A stretch of DNA of 52,132 nucleotides from Roseovarius pacificus (GCF_900142665.1 NZ_FRBR01000019.1:1-52132), one strand, 5' to 3'. Positions 8,288-17,737 are shown, counted from the stretch's first letter. Program-made: numbers and translations. Notes: a model not told the origin generated them from the sequence alone.

Positions 8288-8427
8288 GGCCCCGAGGGTG
8301 GGCGCGGTCACATCCGCGCCGGCGTCGCGTCGAAGCGCCAACGCCGACGTTTTATGGAACGCTGGTATCCTTCGCGCCCGCCCTTGGGGGCGGGGTCGGG
8401 CGCGACCCGGATCGCAGGCGATCCGGG
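8288..8427. repeat. Structured 140-bp intergenic repeat, copy A
   Basis: This copy and the one at 9837-9976 share a 58-bp left block (3 mismatches) and a 57-bp right block (1 mismatch), separated by a core of exactly 25 bp that is unrelated between copies (10 of 25 positions match). The right block holds CCGGATCGC/GCGATCCGG, a perfect 9-bp stem, and GGGTCG/CGACCC. The left block holds GGCGCGG/CCGCGCC. It fills most of the 328-bp gap 8231-8558. The rest of the gap holds an imperfect ATGAC/GTCAT stem (8501-8533) just before the next gene. Confidence 0.85.
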
Positions 8428-8558
8428 AAAGAGGTTCGGAGGCTGAGCGGTGCGGGTTATCGAAGACAACCCGATCGTCCCACTCATTGACACCGCGTTG
8501 GCAGGGCATGACGATAGGCTTGTCATCCTGCCCGCAACCACACCCTGAAAGCTGACCC

Positions 8559-9764
8559 ATGACCGAGTTCACGATTGCCAGTTTCAACGTCAAGAACCTG
8601 ATCGGCCCGGACCGGGAATATTACCGCTTCCAGACCTACACGCCCGAGGAATACGCGTGGAAAGAGGACTGGATGGCGGATCAGCTTTTGTCGATGAATG
8701 CCGATATCGTGGGGTTTCAGGAAATTTTCGAGCAGGACGCCCTGCGCGCGGTGATCGGGGAAACCAATCAGCGCGCGACCGCATTGAACGCGGCCACGGT
8801 GCCCGATCGGTCAAAGCGCTATCACCGCAAGGTGATTTTCCGCAAGCTCAGGATCGAGCCCTATGACGACGCCGCGCTGGCCTTTGCGCCCAATGCCGCC
8901 GATCAGGGCATTCCCGGCGAGAGGCGGCCCGGCGTGGCGATCCTGTCGCGGTTCGGCTTCGACGGCCCGCCCGAGATCATACAGGATCTGGACGAACCGC
9001 TGGTCATTCCGTTCCAGCCCCTGCGCGGGTTGCCGCGCGAGGATGCGGGGCAGTATACGGTCCGTCGCCTGTCGCGCCCGATCCTCAGGGCGCGCATTCC
9101 GGTGGGCGGGCGGGTGATCACCGTGTTCAACTGCCACCTGAAATCCAAGCTGGGCGAATATATCAGGCCCGATGGCGCGGCCTATGCCCCCGAGGAGGAC
9201 CTGACGCGCTATGACCCGGTGGGACGTGCGATGGGCAGTTTGCGCGCCGCCCTGCGCCGCATGGCCGAAGCCTGGGTGCTGCGCCGCGAGATCGTGGCGG
9301 AAATCCACAAGGGCAACCCGGTGATGGTGCTGGGCGATTTCAACGACGGCGAACATGCGGTGAGTTCGGAAATCGTGACCGGCGAAACGCCGTTCAGGAA
9401 TTACGCCTGGATGCTGCGCCATGACGCCGAAAGCGGCAAGGATCGCTATTCGGAAGAGGAAAACGAGCAGATCACCGAGGATGTCGAGCGCGTGCGCCTG
9501 CATTCGGCGGAGCGTCTGTTCGTGCGCAAATCACTGCGCGACATGGTTTATACCTCGGCCTTCGGCGGGGTGTTCGAATCCATCGACCAGATCTACATGA
9601 GCCGCGATTTCCACCCCGATCATCCGGGGCGGATCGGCGAGATGACCTATTTCAGCGCCTTCAACGATCACCTGACAGATGGCTCGCACCCCGAAGCGCC
9701 CTATAACAAGCTGGCCTCGGACCACGGGCAGATCATGGCGCATATCCGGCTGGATCGGGGATAA
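8559..9764 (+). CDS. Endonuclease/exonuclease/phosphatase-family protein
   Basis: A 401-residue member of the EEP (DNase I-like) superfamily, metal-dependent enzymes that cut phosphodiester bonds in nucleic acids, lipids or nucleotides. The superfamily motifs are in order: IASFNVKNL at residue 6, VGFQEIF near 51, FNCHLKSK near 190, LGDFNDGEH near 260, and a final SDHGQIMAHI. No signal peptide or membrane segment is seen, so it should be cytoplasmic. The residues between the third and fourth motifs are longer than in exonuclease III. The gene stands alone between the two copies of the 140-bp repeat. Substrate cannot be told from sequence. Confidence 0.85.
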   Translation: MTEFTIASFNVKNLIGPDREYYRFQTYTPEEYAWKEDWMADQLLSMNADIVGFQEIFEQDALRAVIGETNQRATALNAATVPDRSKRYHRKVIFRKLRIEPYDDAALAFAPNAADQGIPGERRPGVAILSRFGFDGPPEIIQDLDEPLVIPFQPLRGLPREDAGQYTVRRLSRPILRARIPVGGRVITVFNCHLKSKLGEYIRPDGAAYAPEEDLTRYDPVGRAMGSLRAALRRMAEAWVLRREIVAEIHKGNPVMVLGDFNDGEHAVSSEIVTGETPFRNYAWMLRHDAESGKDRYSEEENEQITEDVERVRLHSAERLFVRKSLRDMVYTSAFGGVFESIDQIYMSRDFHPDHPGRIGEMTYFSAFNDHLTDGSHPEAPYNKLASDHGQIMAHIRLDRG

Positions 9765-9836
9765 GCCACCGGCCTGAAGCGATGAACCTGAAGAGCACGC
9801 CATTGACCGAAAGAGAGCAACGGCAGGGTCGGGCGC

Positions 9837-9976
9837 GGCCCCGAGGGTGGGCGCGGTGACATCCGCGTCAGCGTCGCGTCGAAGCGCCAACGCCATACCT
9901 CGCTGAAACAGTGATGTAATTCGCGCCCGCCCTGGGGGGCGGGGTCGGGCGCGACCCGGATCGCAGGCGATCCGGG
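9837..9976. repeat. Structured 140-bp intergenic repeat, copy B
   Basis: This second copy lies in direct orientation 1.55 kb from copy A, in the 263-bp gap between two convergent genes. Conserved blocks are at 9837-9894 and 9920-9976, with the private 25-bp core at 9895-9919. The same three stems can form, including CCGGATCGC/GCGATCCGG with an AG loop. Sequence outside the 140 bp is not shared, so the repeat boundaries are well defined. Confidence 0.85.
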
Positions 9977-10027
9977 GGTCGTCTGAGGCATACTCGCTTT
10001 TCAAAGTCGGGGATTGGGCAATCCTTG

Positions 10028-11056
10028 TTAACGCGCGCCCCATGTATCGCTGAGCCTGTAGCCTTCGGGCCATGGGTCGGATGGGTCGAGCATGTGCTGG
10101 TGAATGCCGGTGATCCAGCCGCGCCCCGATATCTCGGGGCGGATGGCGGGGGTGCCGCCCACGGTGGTTTCCTCCAGAATGCGCCCGGAAAAGGTGGAGC
10201 CGATCAGCGACTGCGCGCTCAGCCGGTCGCCGGTTTTCATCACGCCACGGGCCTGCAACACCGCCATGCGCGCCGACAGCGCCGTGCCGGTGGGCGAGCG
10301 ATCGACCTTGCCGGGCTGAATGGCCACGGCGGCCCCGGTTTCCAGCCCGTTTTCGCCCTGGGTCAGCGGCCCGGCGAACAGGCAGAACGAGATATGCCGC
10401 CAGTCGGGATTTTCCGGGTGGGCAAAGCCGAGCTGTTCATTGGCCGCGTTGGTGATGCGCACACCCATGGTGGCGATGTCATGCGCCTCGTCCGCTGTCA
10501 GGGACAGGCCCAGCGCGGCGGCATCGACGATCACGAAACTGTCACCGCCATAGGCGGTATCGACAGTCAGGCGGCCCAGCCCCGCGACCTCGAGCGTCTG
10601 GTCGAGTTTGGCGGCGAAGGACGGAACGTTGGTGACGAAGATGCGCTCGGCCTTGCCATTGCGGCATTCGGCGCGCACCCGGACAAGCCCGCCGGGCGCC
10701 TCAATCGTCAGGTGGGTTTCGGGTTCGCGCATCGGGATCAGCCCGCCATCCAGAAGAACCGTGGCCACGCAGATCGCGTTGGAGCCCGACATCGGCGGGG
10801 TGTCTTCGGGTTCCATGATGATCCATGCGGCCTGTGCCTCGGGGTGTTTGGGCGGCACGAGCAGGTTCACATGGCGGAAGACGCCGCCGCGCGGTTCGTT
10901 CAGGACGAAATTGCGCAGGGTCCGGTCGCGGGCGATCCAGCGGCTTTGCTCCCATATGGTGTCGCCCGGCGGCGGCAGGACTCCGCCGACGATCACATCG
11001 CCCACCTCGCCCTCGGCATGGGCGGATATCACATGGATGGTTTTGGTTGAGCGCAT
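10028..11056 (-). CDS. Proline racemase superfamily protein with Ser/Thr active-site pair
   Basis: A 342-residue member of the proline racemase superfamily, which contains proline racemases, 4-hydroxyproline epimerases and trans-3-hydroxy-L-proline dehydratases. Racemases and epimerases use two acid/base residues, usually Cys in MCGHG-type and DRSPCGTG-type motifs. Here they read MSGSN with Ser90 and DRSPTGTA with Thr256. A Thr at the second position is known from the 3-hydroxyproline dehydratase branch, where the first residue is normally Cys. The Ser/Thr pair therefore argues against racemase activity and leaves dehydratase or an unknown reaction. It is transcribed divergently from pobA over 216 bp. 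No hydroxyproline catabolic genes are adjacent. Confidence 0.85.
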   Translation of the reverse strand: MRSTKTIHVISAHAEGEVGDVIVGGVLPPPGDTIWEQSRWIARDRTLRNFVLNEPRGGVFRHVNLLVPPKHPEAQAAWIIMEPEDTPPMSGSNAICVATVLLDGGLIPMREPETHLTIEAPGGLVRVRAECRNGKAERIFVTNVPSFAAKLDQTLEVAGLGRLTVDTAYGGDSFVIVDAAALGLSLTADEAHDIATMGVRITNAANEQLGFAHPENPDWRHISFCLFAGPLTQGENGLETGAAVAIQPGKVDRSPTGTALSARMAVLQARGVMKTGDRLSAQSLIGSTFSGRILEETTVGGTPAIRPEISGRGWITGIHQHMLDPSDPWPEGYRLSDTWGAR

Positions 11057-11272
11057 GGTGTGGATCGTCCTTGTTCCGCCCGGTCATGTCCCCACATTAG
11101 GCGGCGTTCGGGGCGCTGCCAATCGCGCCGTACCGGTTGCGCTGCCGCCCTGCCCGGCAGGCCGGTGCCCCTTATCATCCCGCGCCACCGCCTGTCTTGC
11201 GCCAGATCATTTACGACATGCGGGGCGTTGCTTTACCCTATGGGGCGACCCAAGCGGCGAAAGGAGGACGTC

Positions 11273-12442
11273 ATGCGCACTCAGGTAGCCATCGTGGGCG
11301 GGGGGCCGGCGGGCCTGCTGCTGGCGCAGTTGTTGCAGACGCAGGGAATCGAAACCATCGTTCTGGAGCGCTACGAGCGCGACGACGTGCTGTCGCGCAT
11401 CCGCGCCGCCGTGCTGGAGCGCGGGCTGACCGACCTGCTGCACGAGGCCGGTGTCGGCGCGCCGCTGGAAGACGGCGGGCTGGTGCATGACGGCATCCGC
11501 ATCGCGGGCGGCGGACATGATTTTCGCATCGACCTGAAGGCCCTGACCGGCAGTTCGGTAACGATCTACGGACAAGAGCGCGTCACGCAGGACCTATACG
11601 CGGCGCGCGATGCGATGGGGCTGAGCACGCTGCACGGATGCGCGGGCATGAAGCCGCACGATATCGACAGCGACCAGCCTTACCTGACCTTCCTGCACGG
11701 CGGGCAGATGAACCGGCTGGATTGCGATTTCATCGCCGGGTGCGACGGGTTCCACGGCCCCTGCCGCAAGGAACTACCCGACGACACGGCGCAGGCCTTC
11801 GAGCAGACTTTTCCCTTCGGCTGGCTCGGGGTGACGTCGGACGCGCCGCCGGTGGTGGAGGAATTCCTCTATGCCGGGTCGGAACGGGGATTCGCCCTGT
11901 GTTCGCTACAGGACGGCGAACGCGGGCGTTATTACTTGCAGGTGCCGCTTTCGGACAGCCCCGAGGAGTGGGAGGACGAGCGCATCTGGGAGGAACTTGC
12001 GCGCCGCCTGCCCGCGGATGTGGCCAACGCCCTGCCCGGCGGCGCGTTGAGCGGGCGCGATATCGCGCCGCTCCGATCGTTCGTGTCCGAGCCGATGCAC
12101 TGGGGGCGTATGTTCCTGTGTGGGGATGCAGCGCATATCGTGCCGCCCACCGGGGCCAAGGGCCTGAACACGGCGGCCAGTGACGTGCAGTATCTCTATC
12201 ACGCGCTGACCCGGCATTACCGCGACGGGGACGATGCGGGGCTCAAGGCCTATTCGCAAACCGCGCTGGCGCGCACTTGGAAGACCCAGCGCTTCAGCTG
12301 GTGGATGACCAACCTGTTGCACCGCTTCCCGGCTCAGACCGCGTTCGACCTGAAGATGCAACGCGCCGACCTGGCCTATCTGGCCGGCAGCGAGGCGGCA
12401 CAGACCACGCTGGCCGAAAACTATGTCGGGTTGTCGTATTAG
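11273..12442 (+). CDS. pobA: 4-hydroxybenzoate 3-monooxygenase PobA
   Basis: PobA is the FAD/NADPH enzyme that hydroxylates 4-hydroxybenzoate to protocatechuate, feeding the beta-ketoadipate pathway. The 389-residue protein has the FAD-binding VAIVGGGPAGLLLAQLL at the N-terminus, the CDGFHGPCR segment (the DG motif) near residue 160, and CGDAAHIVPPTGAKGLNTA near residue 285, all in PobA order and spacing. An AAAGGAGG ribosome-binding site (11260-11267) precedes the ATG. pcaD follows on the same strand after 186 bp, which supports a role in aromatic-acid degradation. The ring-cleavage genes pcaGH, pcaB and pcaC are not next to it, and neither is a pobR regulator. Confidence 0.93.
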   Translation: MRTQVAIVGGGPAGLLLAQLLQTQGIETIVLERYERDDVLSRIRAAVLERGLTDLLHEAGVGAPLEDGGLVHDGIRIAGGGHDFRIDLKALTGSSVTIYGQERVTQDLYAARDAMGLSTLHGCAGMKPHDIDSDQPYLTFLHGGQMNRLDCDFIAGCDGFHGPCRKELPDDTAQAFEQTFPFGWLGVTSDAPPVVEEFLYAGSERGFALCSLQDGERGRYYLQVPLSDSPEEWEDERIWEELARRLPADVANALPGGALSGRDIAPLRSFVSEPMHWGRMFLCGDAAHIVPPTGAKGLNTAASDVQYLYHALTRHYRDGDDAGLKAYSQTALARTWKTQRFSWWMTNLLHRFPAQTAFDLKMQRADLAYLAGSEAAQTTLAENYVGLSY

Positions 12443-12628
12443 GCATCGGCCAGGGAGGATCGGCGTTCCGGCCATTGATCAGGGGAAGCAATGGCGGAGC
12501 CGCTGGCAGGCCCTCGTTCAAACCTTGTCTTGCGGGGTCGATCGCCTCGCCCTCTCCCGCCCCCCCGGTTGACGGCGGCGCGGGGGCGGGGTTCAAGGGG
12601 GGAAGCGAAGGACAAGGAGGGGCAGCAC

Positions 12629-13420
12629 ATGCCGATGGCCGATCTGGGGGACATCACCCTGCATTACCGCGAAGACGGCACACCGGACGGTGCGCCGCTG
12701 GTGTTTGCCAATTCACTGGGCACGGACCTGAGCCTTTGGGACAAGGTTCTGCCGCTTCTGCCCGAGGGGTTGCGCATCATCCGCTATGACATGCGCGGGC
12801 ACGGGCAAAGCGATTGCCCGCCTGCGCCTTATACGATGGGCGCTTTGGTGCGCGATGCCGAAGGGCTGCTGGACCATCTGGAGGTGCGCGATTGCGTCTT
12901 CGTGGGGCTGTCCATCGGCGGGATGGTGGCGCAGGGGCTGGCCGTCAAGCGGCTGGATCAGGTGCGCGCGATGGTGCTGTCGAACACCGCCGCCAAAATC
13001 GGCCAGCCCGCCATGTGGGAAGAGCGCATCGCCGCCGTGCGGGAAGGCGGGGTTGCCGCGCTGGCGGAGGCCACGCTGGAGCGGTGGTGCTCCAAACACT
13101 TCCGCGAGGACGAAGCGCGCCTTGCCCCGGTGCGCGAGATGCTGCTGCGCACGCCGCCCGAGGGCTATGTCGGGTGCAGCGCGGCGATTGCGGGCACCGA
13201 TTTCTACACGCCCACCAGCGGGCTGCGCCTGCCGACGCTGGGCATTGCCGGGTCCGAGGACGGATCGACCCCGCCCGATCTGGTGCGCGAAACCGTCGAT
13301 CTGATTCACGGCTCGAAATTCCACCTGATCCGGCAGGCGGGGCACCTGCCCTGCATCGACCACCCCGAAGCCTTTGCGCAGGTTCTTGGCGAGTTCCTGA
13401 AGGAGGTGGGGCATGTCTGA
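12629..13420 (+). CDS. pcaD: 3-oxoadipate enol-lactonase PcaD
   Basis: PcaD hydrolyses beta-ketoadipate enol-lactone to beta-ketoadipate in the protocatechuate branch. The 263-residue alpha/beta hydrolase shows FANSLGTDLSLWD at the oxyanion region, IRYDMRGHGQSD, the nucleophile elbow GLSIGGM with Ser95, IAGSEDGSTPPD with the acid residue, and QAGHLPCIDHPE with the catalytic His. These segments are characteristic of PcaD. A GGAGG ribosome-binding site lies 9-10 bases before the ATG. Its stop overlaps the start of the following esterase by 8 bp. The 186-bp gap after pobA is GC-rich with no clear terminator. Confidence 0.93.
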   Translation: MPMADLGDITLHYREDGTPDGAPLVFANSLGTDLSLWDKVLPLLPEGLRIIRYDMRGHGQSDCPPAPYTMGALVRDAEGLLDHLEVRDCVFVGLSIGGMVAQGLAVKRLDQVRAMVLSNTAAKIGQPAMWEERIAAVREGGVAALAEATLERWCSKHFREDEARLAPVREMLLRTPPEGYVGCSAAIAGTDFYTPTSGLRLPTLGIAGSEDGSTPPDLVRETVDLIHGSKFHLIRQAGHLPCIDHPEAFAQVLGEFLKEVGHV

Positions 13421-14129
13421 CTTCCTGCTGATCCACGGGTCATGCCACGGCGCATGGTGCTGGCGCGACGTGATCCCGGCGCTCGAGGCATTGGGGCACA
13501 GGGCGCGCGCCATCGACCTGCCGGGGCATGGCGACACCCCCTGCCCCATCGAGGACATCACGCTGGATTCGTATGCCGATGCGATCCTGGCGGCCATCGA
13601 CGCGCCCGCCATCGTGGTGGGCCATTCCATGGCCGGTTTTCCGATTTCGGCAGCGGCCGAGAAAGACCCCGCCAGGATCGCGCGGCTGGTGTATCTCTGC
13701 GCCTATGCGCCACGCGACGGTGTCTCACTGGTGGATATGCGGCTGGAGGCCCCGCGCCAGCCCCTGCTGGCGGCCATCGAAAAAACGCCCGACGGGCTGG
13801 GGTTTACCTTTCGCGAGGGCAAGCTCTTCGAGGCGCTCTATCACGATTGTCCCGAGGGCACCGAGGCCTATGCCCGCGAGCGCCTGTGCGTGCAGGCGAT
13901 CAGGCCGCAGGCCACGCCGATCCGGCTGGGGACGAATTATGCCAGCGTGCCGAAATCCTATATCCGCTGCGCCGAGGATCACGCGATCCCGCCGGAATAC
14001 CAGCAGACCATGACCGAGGGCTGGCCGCCCGAGGACGTGAGCGAGATGCCCACCAGCCATTCGCCGTTCTTCGCCGCCCCCAAGGATTTGGCGCGGCGGC
14101 TGGACCGGATCGCGCGCGGCCCCGCCTGA
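13413..14129 (+). CDS. Alpha/beta hydrolase, methylesterase/hydroxynitrile-lyase-like
   Basis: A 238-residue hydrolase resembling the small esterase group that includes plant salicylate methylesterases and hydroxynitrile lyases. Features are LIHGSCHGAWCW at the start, GHSMAGFPIS with nucleophile Ser72, CAEDHAIPPEYQ around residue 190 with the acid, and TSHSPFF with the catalytic His. It overlaps pcaD by 8 bp, so it is probably co-translated. In this setting it could release an aromatic acid from an ester for the pobA/pcaD route, which is inference from position. Confidence 0.85.
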   Translation: MSDFLLIHGSCHGAWCWRDVIPALEALGHRARAIDLPGHGDTPCPIEDITLDSYADAILAAIDAPAIVVGHSMAGFPISAAAEKDPARIARLVYLCAYAPRDGVSLVDMRLEAPRQPLLAAIEKTPDGLGFTFREGKLFEALYHDCPEGTEAYARERLCVQAIRPQATPIRLGTNYASVPKSYIRCAEDHAIPPEYQQTMTEGWPPEDVSEMPTSHSPFFAAPKDLARRLDRIARGPA

Positions 14130-14222
14130 ACGGGCCGTTTTCGCCCTCAAAGGTCGCAATTCCGCTTGCACGTGGACGCCGCCGCCCCGACCCTGTCCGT
14201 CAGGAATCGACAGGGGGACGAC

Positions 14223-15308
14223 ATGCAAACCATCAAGGCCGCCGTGTGCCACGAATTCGGCAAACCGCTGGTGATCGAGGAGGTCCGGTTGCGCGCCCCG
14301 CAGATGAGCGAGATCGAGGTCACGCTGGAGGCGGTGGCGATCTGCCATTCGGATATTTCCTATGCCGACGGGGCATGGGGCGGCAGCCTGCCGGCGGTCT
14401 ATGGCCACGAGGCTGCGGGGCGCATCAGCGCCGTGGGGGCGGGCGTGGCGGGCCTGAGCGAAGGCGATCCGGTGATCGTCACCCTGATCCGCGCCTGCGG
14501 GGCCTGCCCAAGCTGTGGCGCAGGCAGGCCGACGGGATGCGAAACGCCTTTTGACGGCGATCATGGCGCGCTAAGGACCGATGCGGGCGGAAAGCTGCAT
14601 CAGGCGATGGCCTGCGGGGCGTTTGCCGAAAAGGTGGTGGTGCATCAGTCACAGGTGGTGAAAATCCCCGGCGACATGGCGATGGACGCGGCCAGCCTGC
14701 TGGCCTGCGGGGTGATCACCGGCATCGGTGCGGTGGTGAATGCCGCGCAGTTGCGGGCCGGACAGGACGTAGTGGTGATCGGCGCGGGGGGCGTTGGCCT
14801 CAACGCCATTCAGGGCGCGCGCATCGCGGGGGCGCGCCGCATCGTCGCCGTGGACATGAGCGCCGAGAAACTGGCCGATGCCCGCGCCTTTGGCGCGACC
14901 GATGGGGTTCTGGCCTCGGAAAGCGCGCCGTGGGAGGCCGCCAAACAGGCCATGGGCCGGGGCGCCGATGCGGTTCTGGTCACGGTGGGCGCGGCCCCGG
15001 TCTACGATCAGGCGCCGAATTACCTGGCGAGCGGGGGCAAGGTGATCATGGTGGGCATGCCCGCCAGCGGGGCGGTTTCGGGTTATGAGGCCGGGAACCT
15101 GGCGGCTGCGGGGCAGTCCATGGTGGGGTCGAAAATGGGCGATGTGGTGATCGGGCGCGATATTCCGTGGATGATCGACCTCTATCGGCAAGGCCGCCTG
15201 AAGCTGGACGAGCTGATCTCGAACCGCTGGCGGCTGGATCAGATCAACGAGGCGATTGCCGACACGAAATCGGGCAATGCGCGGCGCAACGTCATCCTGT
15301 TCGGCTGA
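14223..15308 (+). CDS. Zinc-dependent alcohol dehydrogenase (MDR)
   Basis: A 361-residue class III-like zinc alcohol dehydrogenase that oxidises an alcohol to an aldehyde with NAD(P). Catalytic-zinc ligands are Cys41 and His62/Glu63 (YGHEAAG). The structural zinc is held by Cys92, Cys95, Cys98 and Cys106 in ACGACPSCGAGRPTGC. The Rossmann motif VIGAGGVGLNAIQGA lies near residue 182. The ATG at 14223 is preceded by an AGGGGGA ribosome-binding site. It follows the esterase by 93 bp on the same strand and may belong to the pobA-pcaD transcription unit. The substrate is unknown; an aromatic or small aliphatic alcohol fits the neighbourhood. Confidence 0.9.
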   Translation: MQTIKAAVCHEFGKPLVIEEVRLRAPQMSEIEVTLEAVAICHSDISYADGAWGGSLPAVYGHEAAGRISAVGAGVAGLSEGDPVIVTLIRACGACPSCGAGRPTGCETPFDGDHGALRTDAGGKLHQAMACGAFAEKVVVHQSQVVKIPGDMAMDAASLLACGVITGIGAVVNAAQLRAGQDVVVIGAGGVGLNAIQGARIAGARRIVAVDMSAEKLADARAFGATDGVLASESAPWEAAKQAMGRGADAVLVTVGAAPVYDQAPNYLASGGKVIMVGMPASGAVSGYEAGNLAAAGQSMVGSKMGDVVIGRDIPWMIDLYRQGRLKLDELISNRWRLDQINEAIADTKSGNARRNVILFG

Positions 15309-15347
15309 GCGCGCATCGCCCGTGGGGGGCCATGATCAGGCGACAGC

Positions 15348-15863
15348 CTATCCAACCGCCTTGCGCGCCAGCGCGATCACCACCAGCGCCACGCCGTTCG
15401 AAATCAGCTCGATCGCCAGATAGACGCCCAGAACCACAGCCGCCGATTGCGGGAAGTTCGAAAAGATCAGGAGCGCCAGTACGATCGACAGCGCCCCCGA
15501 GAGGGCCAGCACCCAGCGAAACGCCCGCATTTCCGCCCGGAAGGCCAGGATGAGCCGGAACAGCCCGGCCACCATCAGCACCACCGCCACCGCATAGGTC
15601 AGCGACAACAGCCCCTCAAGCGGGTTGGCCACGAGGCTGAGCCCCAGAACCAGCATCAGGATACCCAGAAGCAACGCAAGGATGCGCGCGCCCCAGCCCT
15701 GATCGCGAAACGCGGAAAATATGGCGATCAGCCCGACCAGCATGAAGGACCACGCCGCCAGAAGCTCTGCCGTAAGGGAGGCGGCCAGCGGGTTCGCCAG
15801 AGCCAGAATTCCCCCCGCGACCGACAGGATGCCGGCAATCATCCACCAAATCCAATGTCCCAT
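15348..15863 (-). CDS. HdeD-family membrane protein (DUF308)
   Basis: A 171-residue integral membrane protein with about six hydrophobic helices, arranged as three repeated helix pairs (residues about 6-25, 33-52, 62-80, 88-110, 118-135, 140-165). The pattern AGILSVAGGILALANP and its later echoes match the HdeD/DUF308 family. HdeD is linked to acid resistance in E. coli, but the molecular role elsewhere is unclear. It is transcribed toward the alcohol dehydrogenase gene and lies 35 bp downstream of the phospholipase-D-like gene on the same strand, so the two may be co-expressed as envelope-stress genes. Confidence 0.85.
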   Translation of the reverse strand: MGHWIWWMIAGILSVAGGILALANPLAASLTAELLAAWSFMLVGLIAIFSAFRDQGWGARILALLLGILMLVLGLSLVANPLEGLLSLTYAVAVVLMVAGLFRLILAFRAEMRAFRWVLALSGALSIVLALLIFSNFPQSAAVVLGVYLAIELISNGVALVVIALARKAVG

Positions 15864-15898
15864 GATCTGTTCCTTCCAATGAATTTTCTACAACGAGT

Positions 15899-17446
15899 TC
15901 ATAACATCCACTCTACCGGCAACAGGCCGATCACGACGATTGCGATCTGCTGAAACCATGTTGCGCCGGGCTCTTCCTGATAGACGGTGCTCTCTCCGTC
16001 GGTTCTGCGCTCTTGCCAGATCATCTTGTGTTCCGGGGTGAGGGCGGGCCGGTAGCTGACGGTTTCGACCGGCCCGTCGAATATCGCATGGACCTGACGC
16101 GCCATCGCGGGGCTGTCGATGAGGAAGCCCATCTCGCAGTTCAGCATGGCCGAGCGGGGATCGAAATTGAACGAGCCGATGAATACCCTCTTGCCGTCCA
16201 CGGCAAAGGTCTTGGCGTGCAGGCTGGCCCCCGACAGGCCCATCGGCAGGGTGTGAAGATCCGCCCCGGAGGTGCCGCCGCGCAGCTTGAGTTCGTAAAG
16301 ACGCGCGCCCGCCTCGAGCAATTCGCGCCGGTATTTGCTGTAACCCGCGTGCACCAGAAGAACGTCGGTCGTGTTCATGGCGTTGGTCAGGATACGCACA
16401 TCGCGGCCTGACCGGGCGATATCCGAAAACAATCCGGTGCCCGCCGCACCCGGAATGAAATAGGCCGACACCAGATCGAGCCGCGTTTCGATATCGCCCA
16501 GAATGGCGCCGAGGCGGGTGATCATCAACTGATCGCGCGTGGCGATGCCCTGCCCCTTTACCGGGCTGTCAGCCACCAGTTGCACGGTCGTCCAGTCCAG
16601 CCGTTTCCGGCCGGCCGCGTATTCGGTGGCGGTATCGACAGCGTCCTGCAACAGGGTGCCGGCAGTGTCGCGGGCGCGCACCTCCCGCACCCGCGCCTCG
16701 AACGCCGCGATATCGCCGGGGGTGCGAACGATCCGCTCGAGCTCGAACACCGACAGGCTGTTCCAGTACTCGTCGAAGACCGCCGCCGTGACCGGCACGA
16801 TGGCCCCCGCCGCCAGAACATCCAGATCGACAAAGAACGTATCCTCGCCCACCGCGAAATACTCGTCCCCGATATTGCGCCCGCCGACGATCGCCACGGC
16901 CCCGTCAACGATCAGGGATTTGTTGTGCATACGCCGGTTCATGCGAAAGAAATCGAAGACGTAGCCCAGCAATTTCGGCTGGCGCACGGTGGAAGGGTTG
17001 AACAGGCGGATCTGGAAATTCTCCTGCGCGTTCAGGGCGGCCATGTAGCTATCGAGCCCCGGCCCCCCGTTATCGTCCAGCAAGAGCCGCACGCGCACCC
17101 CGCGCTCCGCCGCATGTTGCAGCGCCTCGAGCAACAGGATGCCCGAGGTGTCGTCATGCCAGATGTAGTATTGCACGTCGATGGAGCGCTCGGCGGCGGC
17201 GATCAGGGCCAGCCGGCTGGCCAGCGCATCGCGCCCGTTTTCCAGCGGAAGCACCCCGGTCAGCCCCGGTCGGGCGGCCTGCCCCTCGGCAACGCGGGCA
17301 CCAAGCGAGGTTTCCGCGCTGGCCGGGAGAGACTGTGCAACGGCACGGTTGGAAATGTCGGGTAAGGGAAATGCAAGCTGGGCTATCAGGACAGCCACCG
17401 TCAGGAGAAACGCGACCTGGAACACTCGTTTAACAAACCGTTTCAT
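15899..17446 (-). CDS. Phospholipase D-family protein, cardiolipin synthase-like
   Basis: A 515-residue protein with two HKD motifs, HNKSLIVDG near residue 175 and HAKTFAVDG near residue 415, each followed by GG/GS-x-N. This is the signature of cardiolipin synthases and related phosphatidyltransferases at the inner membrane. An N-terminal hydrophobic segment (FQVAFLLTVAVLIAQLAF, residues 9-26) is a signal anchor. The start was placed at ATG 17446 because it puts this segment at the very N-terminus, although the ribosome-binding site is weak and an upstream in-frame start cannot be excluded. The length and single N-terminal anchor resemble the ClsC/YmdC branch. The neighbour HdeD also points to the envelope. 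Confidence 0.87.
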   Translation of the reverse strand: MKRFVKRVFQVAFLLTVAVLIAQLAFPLPDISNRAVAQSLPASAETSLGARVAEGQAARPGLTGVLPLENGRDALASRLALIAAAERSIDVQYYIWHDDTSGILLLEALQHAAERGVRVRLLLDDNGGPGLDSYMAALNAQENFQIRLFNPSTVRQPKLLGYVFDFFRMNRRMHNKSLIVDGAVAIVGGRNIGDEYFAVGEDTFFVDLDVLAAGAIVPVTAAVFDEYWNSLSVFELERIVRTPGDIAAFEARVREVRARDTAGTLLQDAVDTATEYAAGRKRLDWTTVQLVADSPVKGQGIATRDQLMITRLGAILGDIETRLDLVSAYFIPGAAGTGLFSDIARSGRDVRILTNAMNTTDVLLVHAGYSKYRRELLEAGARLYELKLRGGTSGADLHTLPMGLSGASLHAKTFAVDGKRVFIGSFNFDPRSAMLNCEMGFLIDSPAMARQVHAIFDGPVETVSYRPALTPEHKMIWQERRTDGESTVYQEEPGATWFQQIAIVVIGLLPVEWML

Positions 17447-17737
17447 AAGAGCGATCTTACGCCCTTTGCGTGCGCCTTGCACAGAAAAATTCAACCCAGA
17501 GGCAGATTTGCTGAAGGGCCGTTCCCACGCGGGAAACAGGGAGGTCTTTTCCGAACGGGGCAAGCCCGCCAATCACACCGCCATGCCGGGCGTATGGCGC
17601 TAAGATGCCGAAGGTGTTTTCGTTTCAATTCGGGTACTTGCCCCGGTTTCACGACAGCGGATGCGGACAGGGCGTTTTATCCCTTGCCCGCCTCTGCCCG
17701 ACGCGGCACCGTGTCGGGCACAATGCGGAGGGCCGTC

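Noticed and set aside
7013..8593. 526-aa minus-strand frame over the dehydratase and the repeat
   Set aside because: Antisense to a complete PLP enzyme and partly translated from the 140-bp repeat; no domain of its own.
8288..9976. CRISPR-like or insertion-sequence ends around the EEP gene
   Set aside because: The 140-bp repeats are direct, have no terminal inverted repeats or target duplications, and only two copies are present, so neither label fits.
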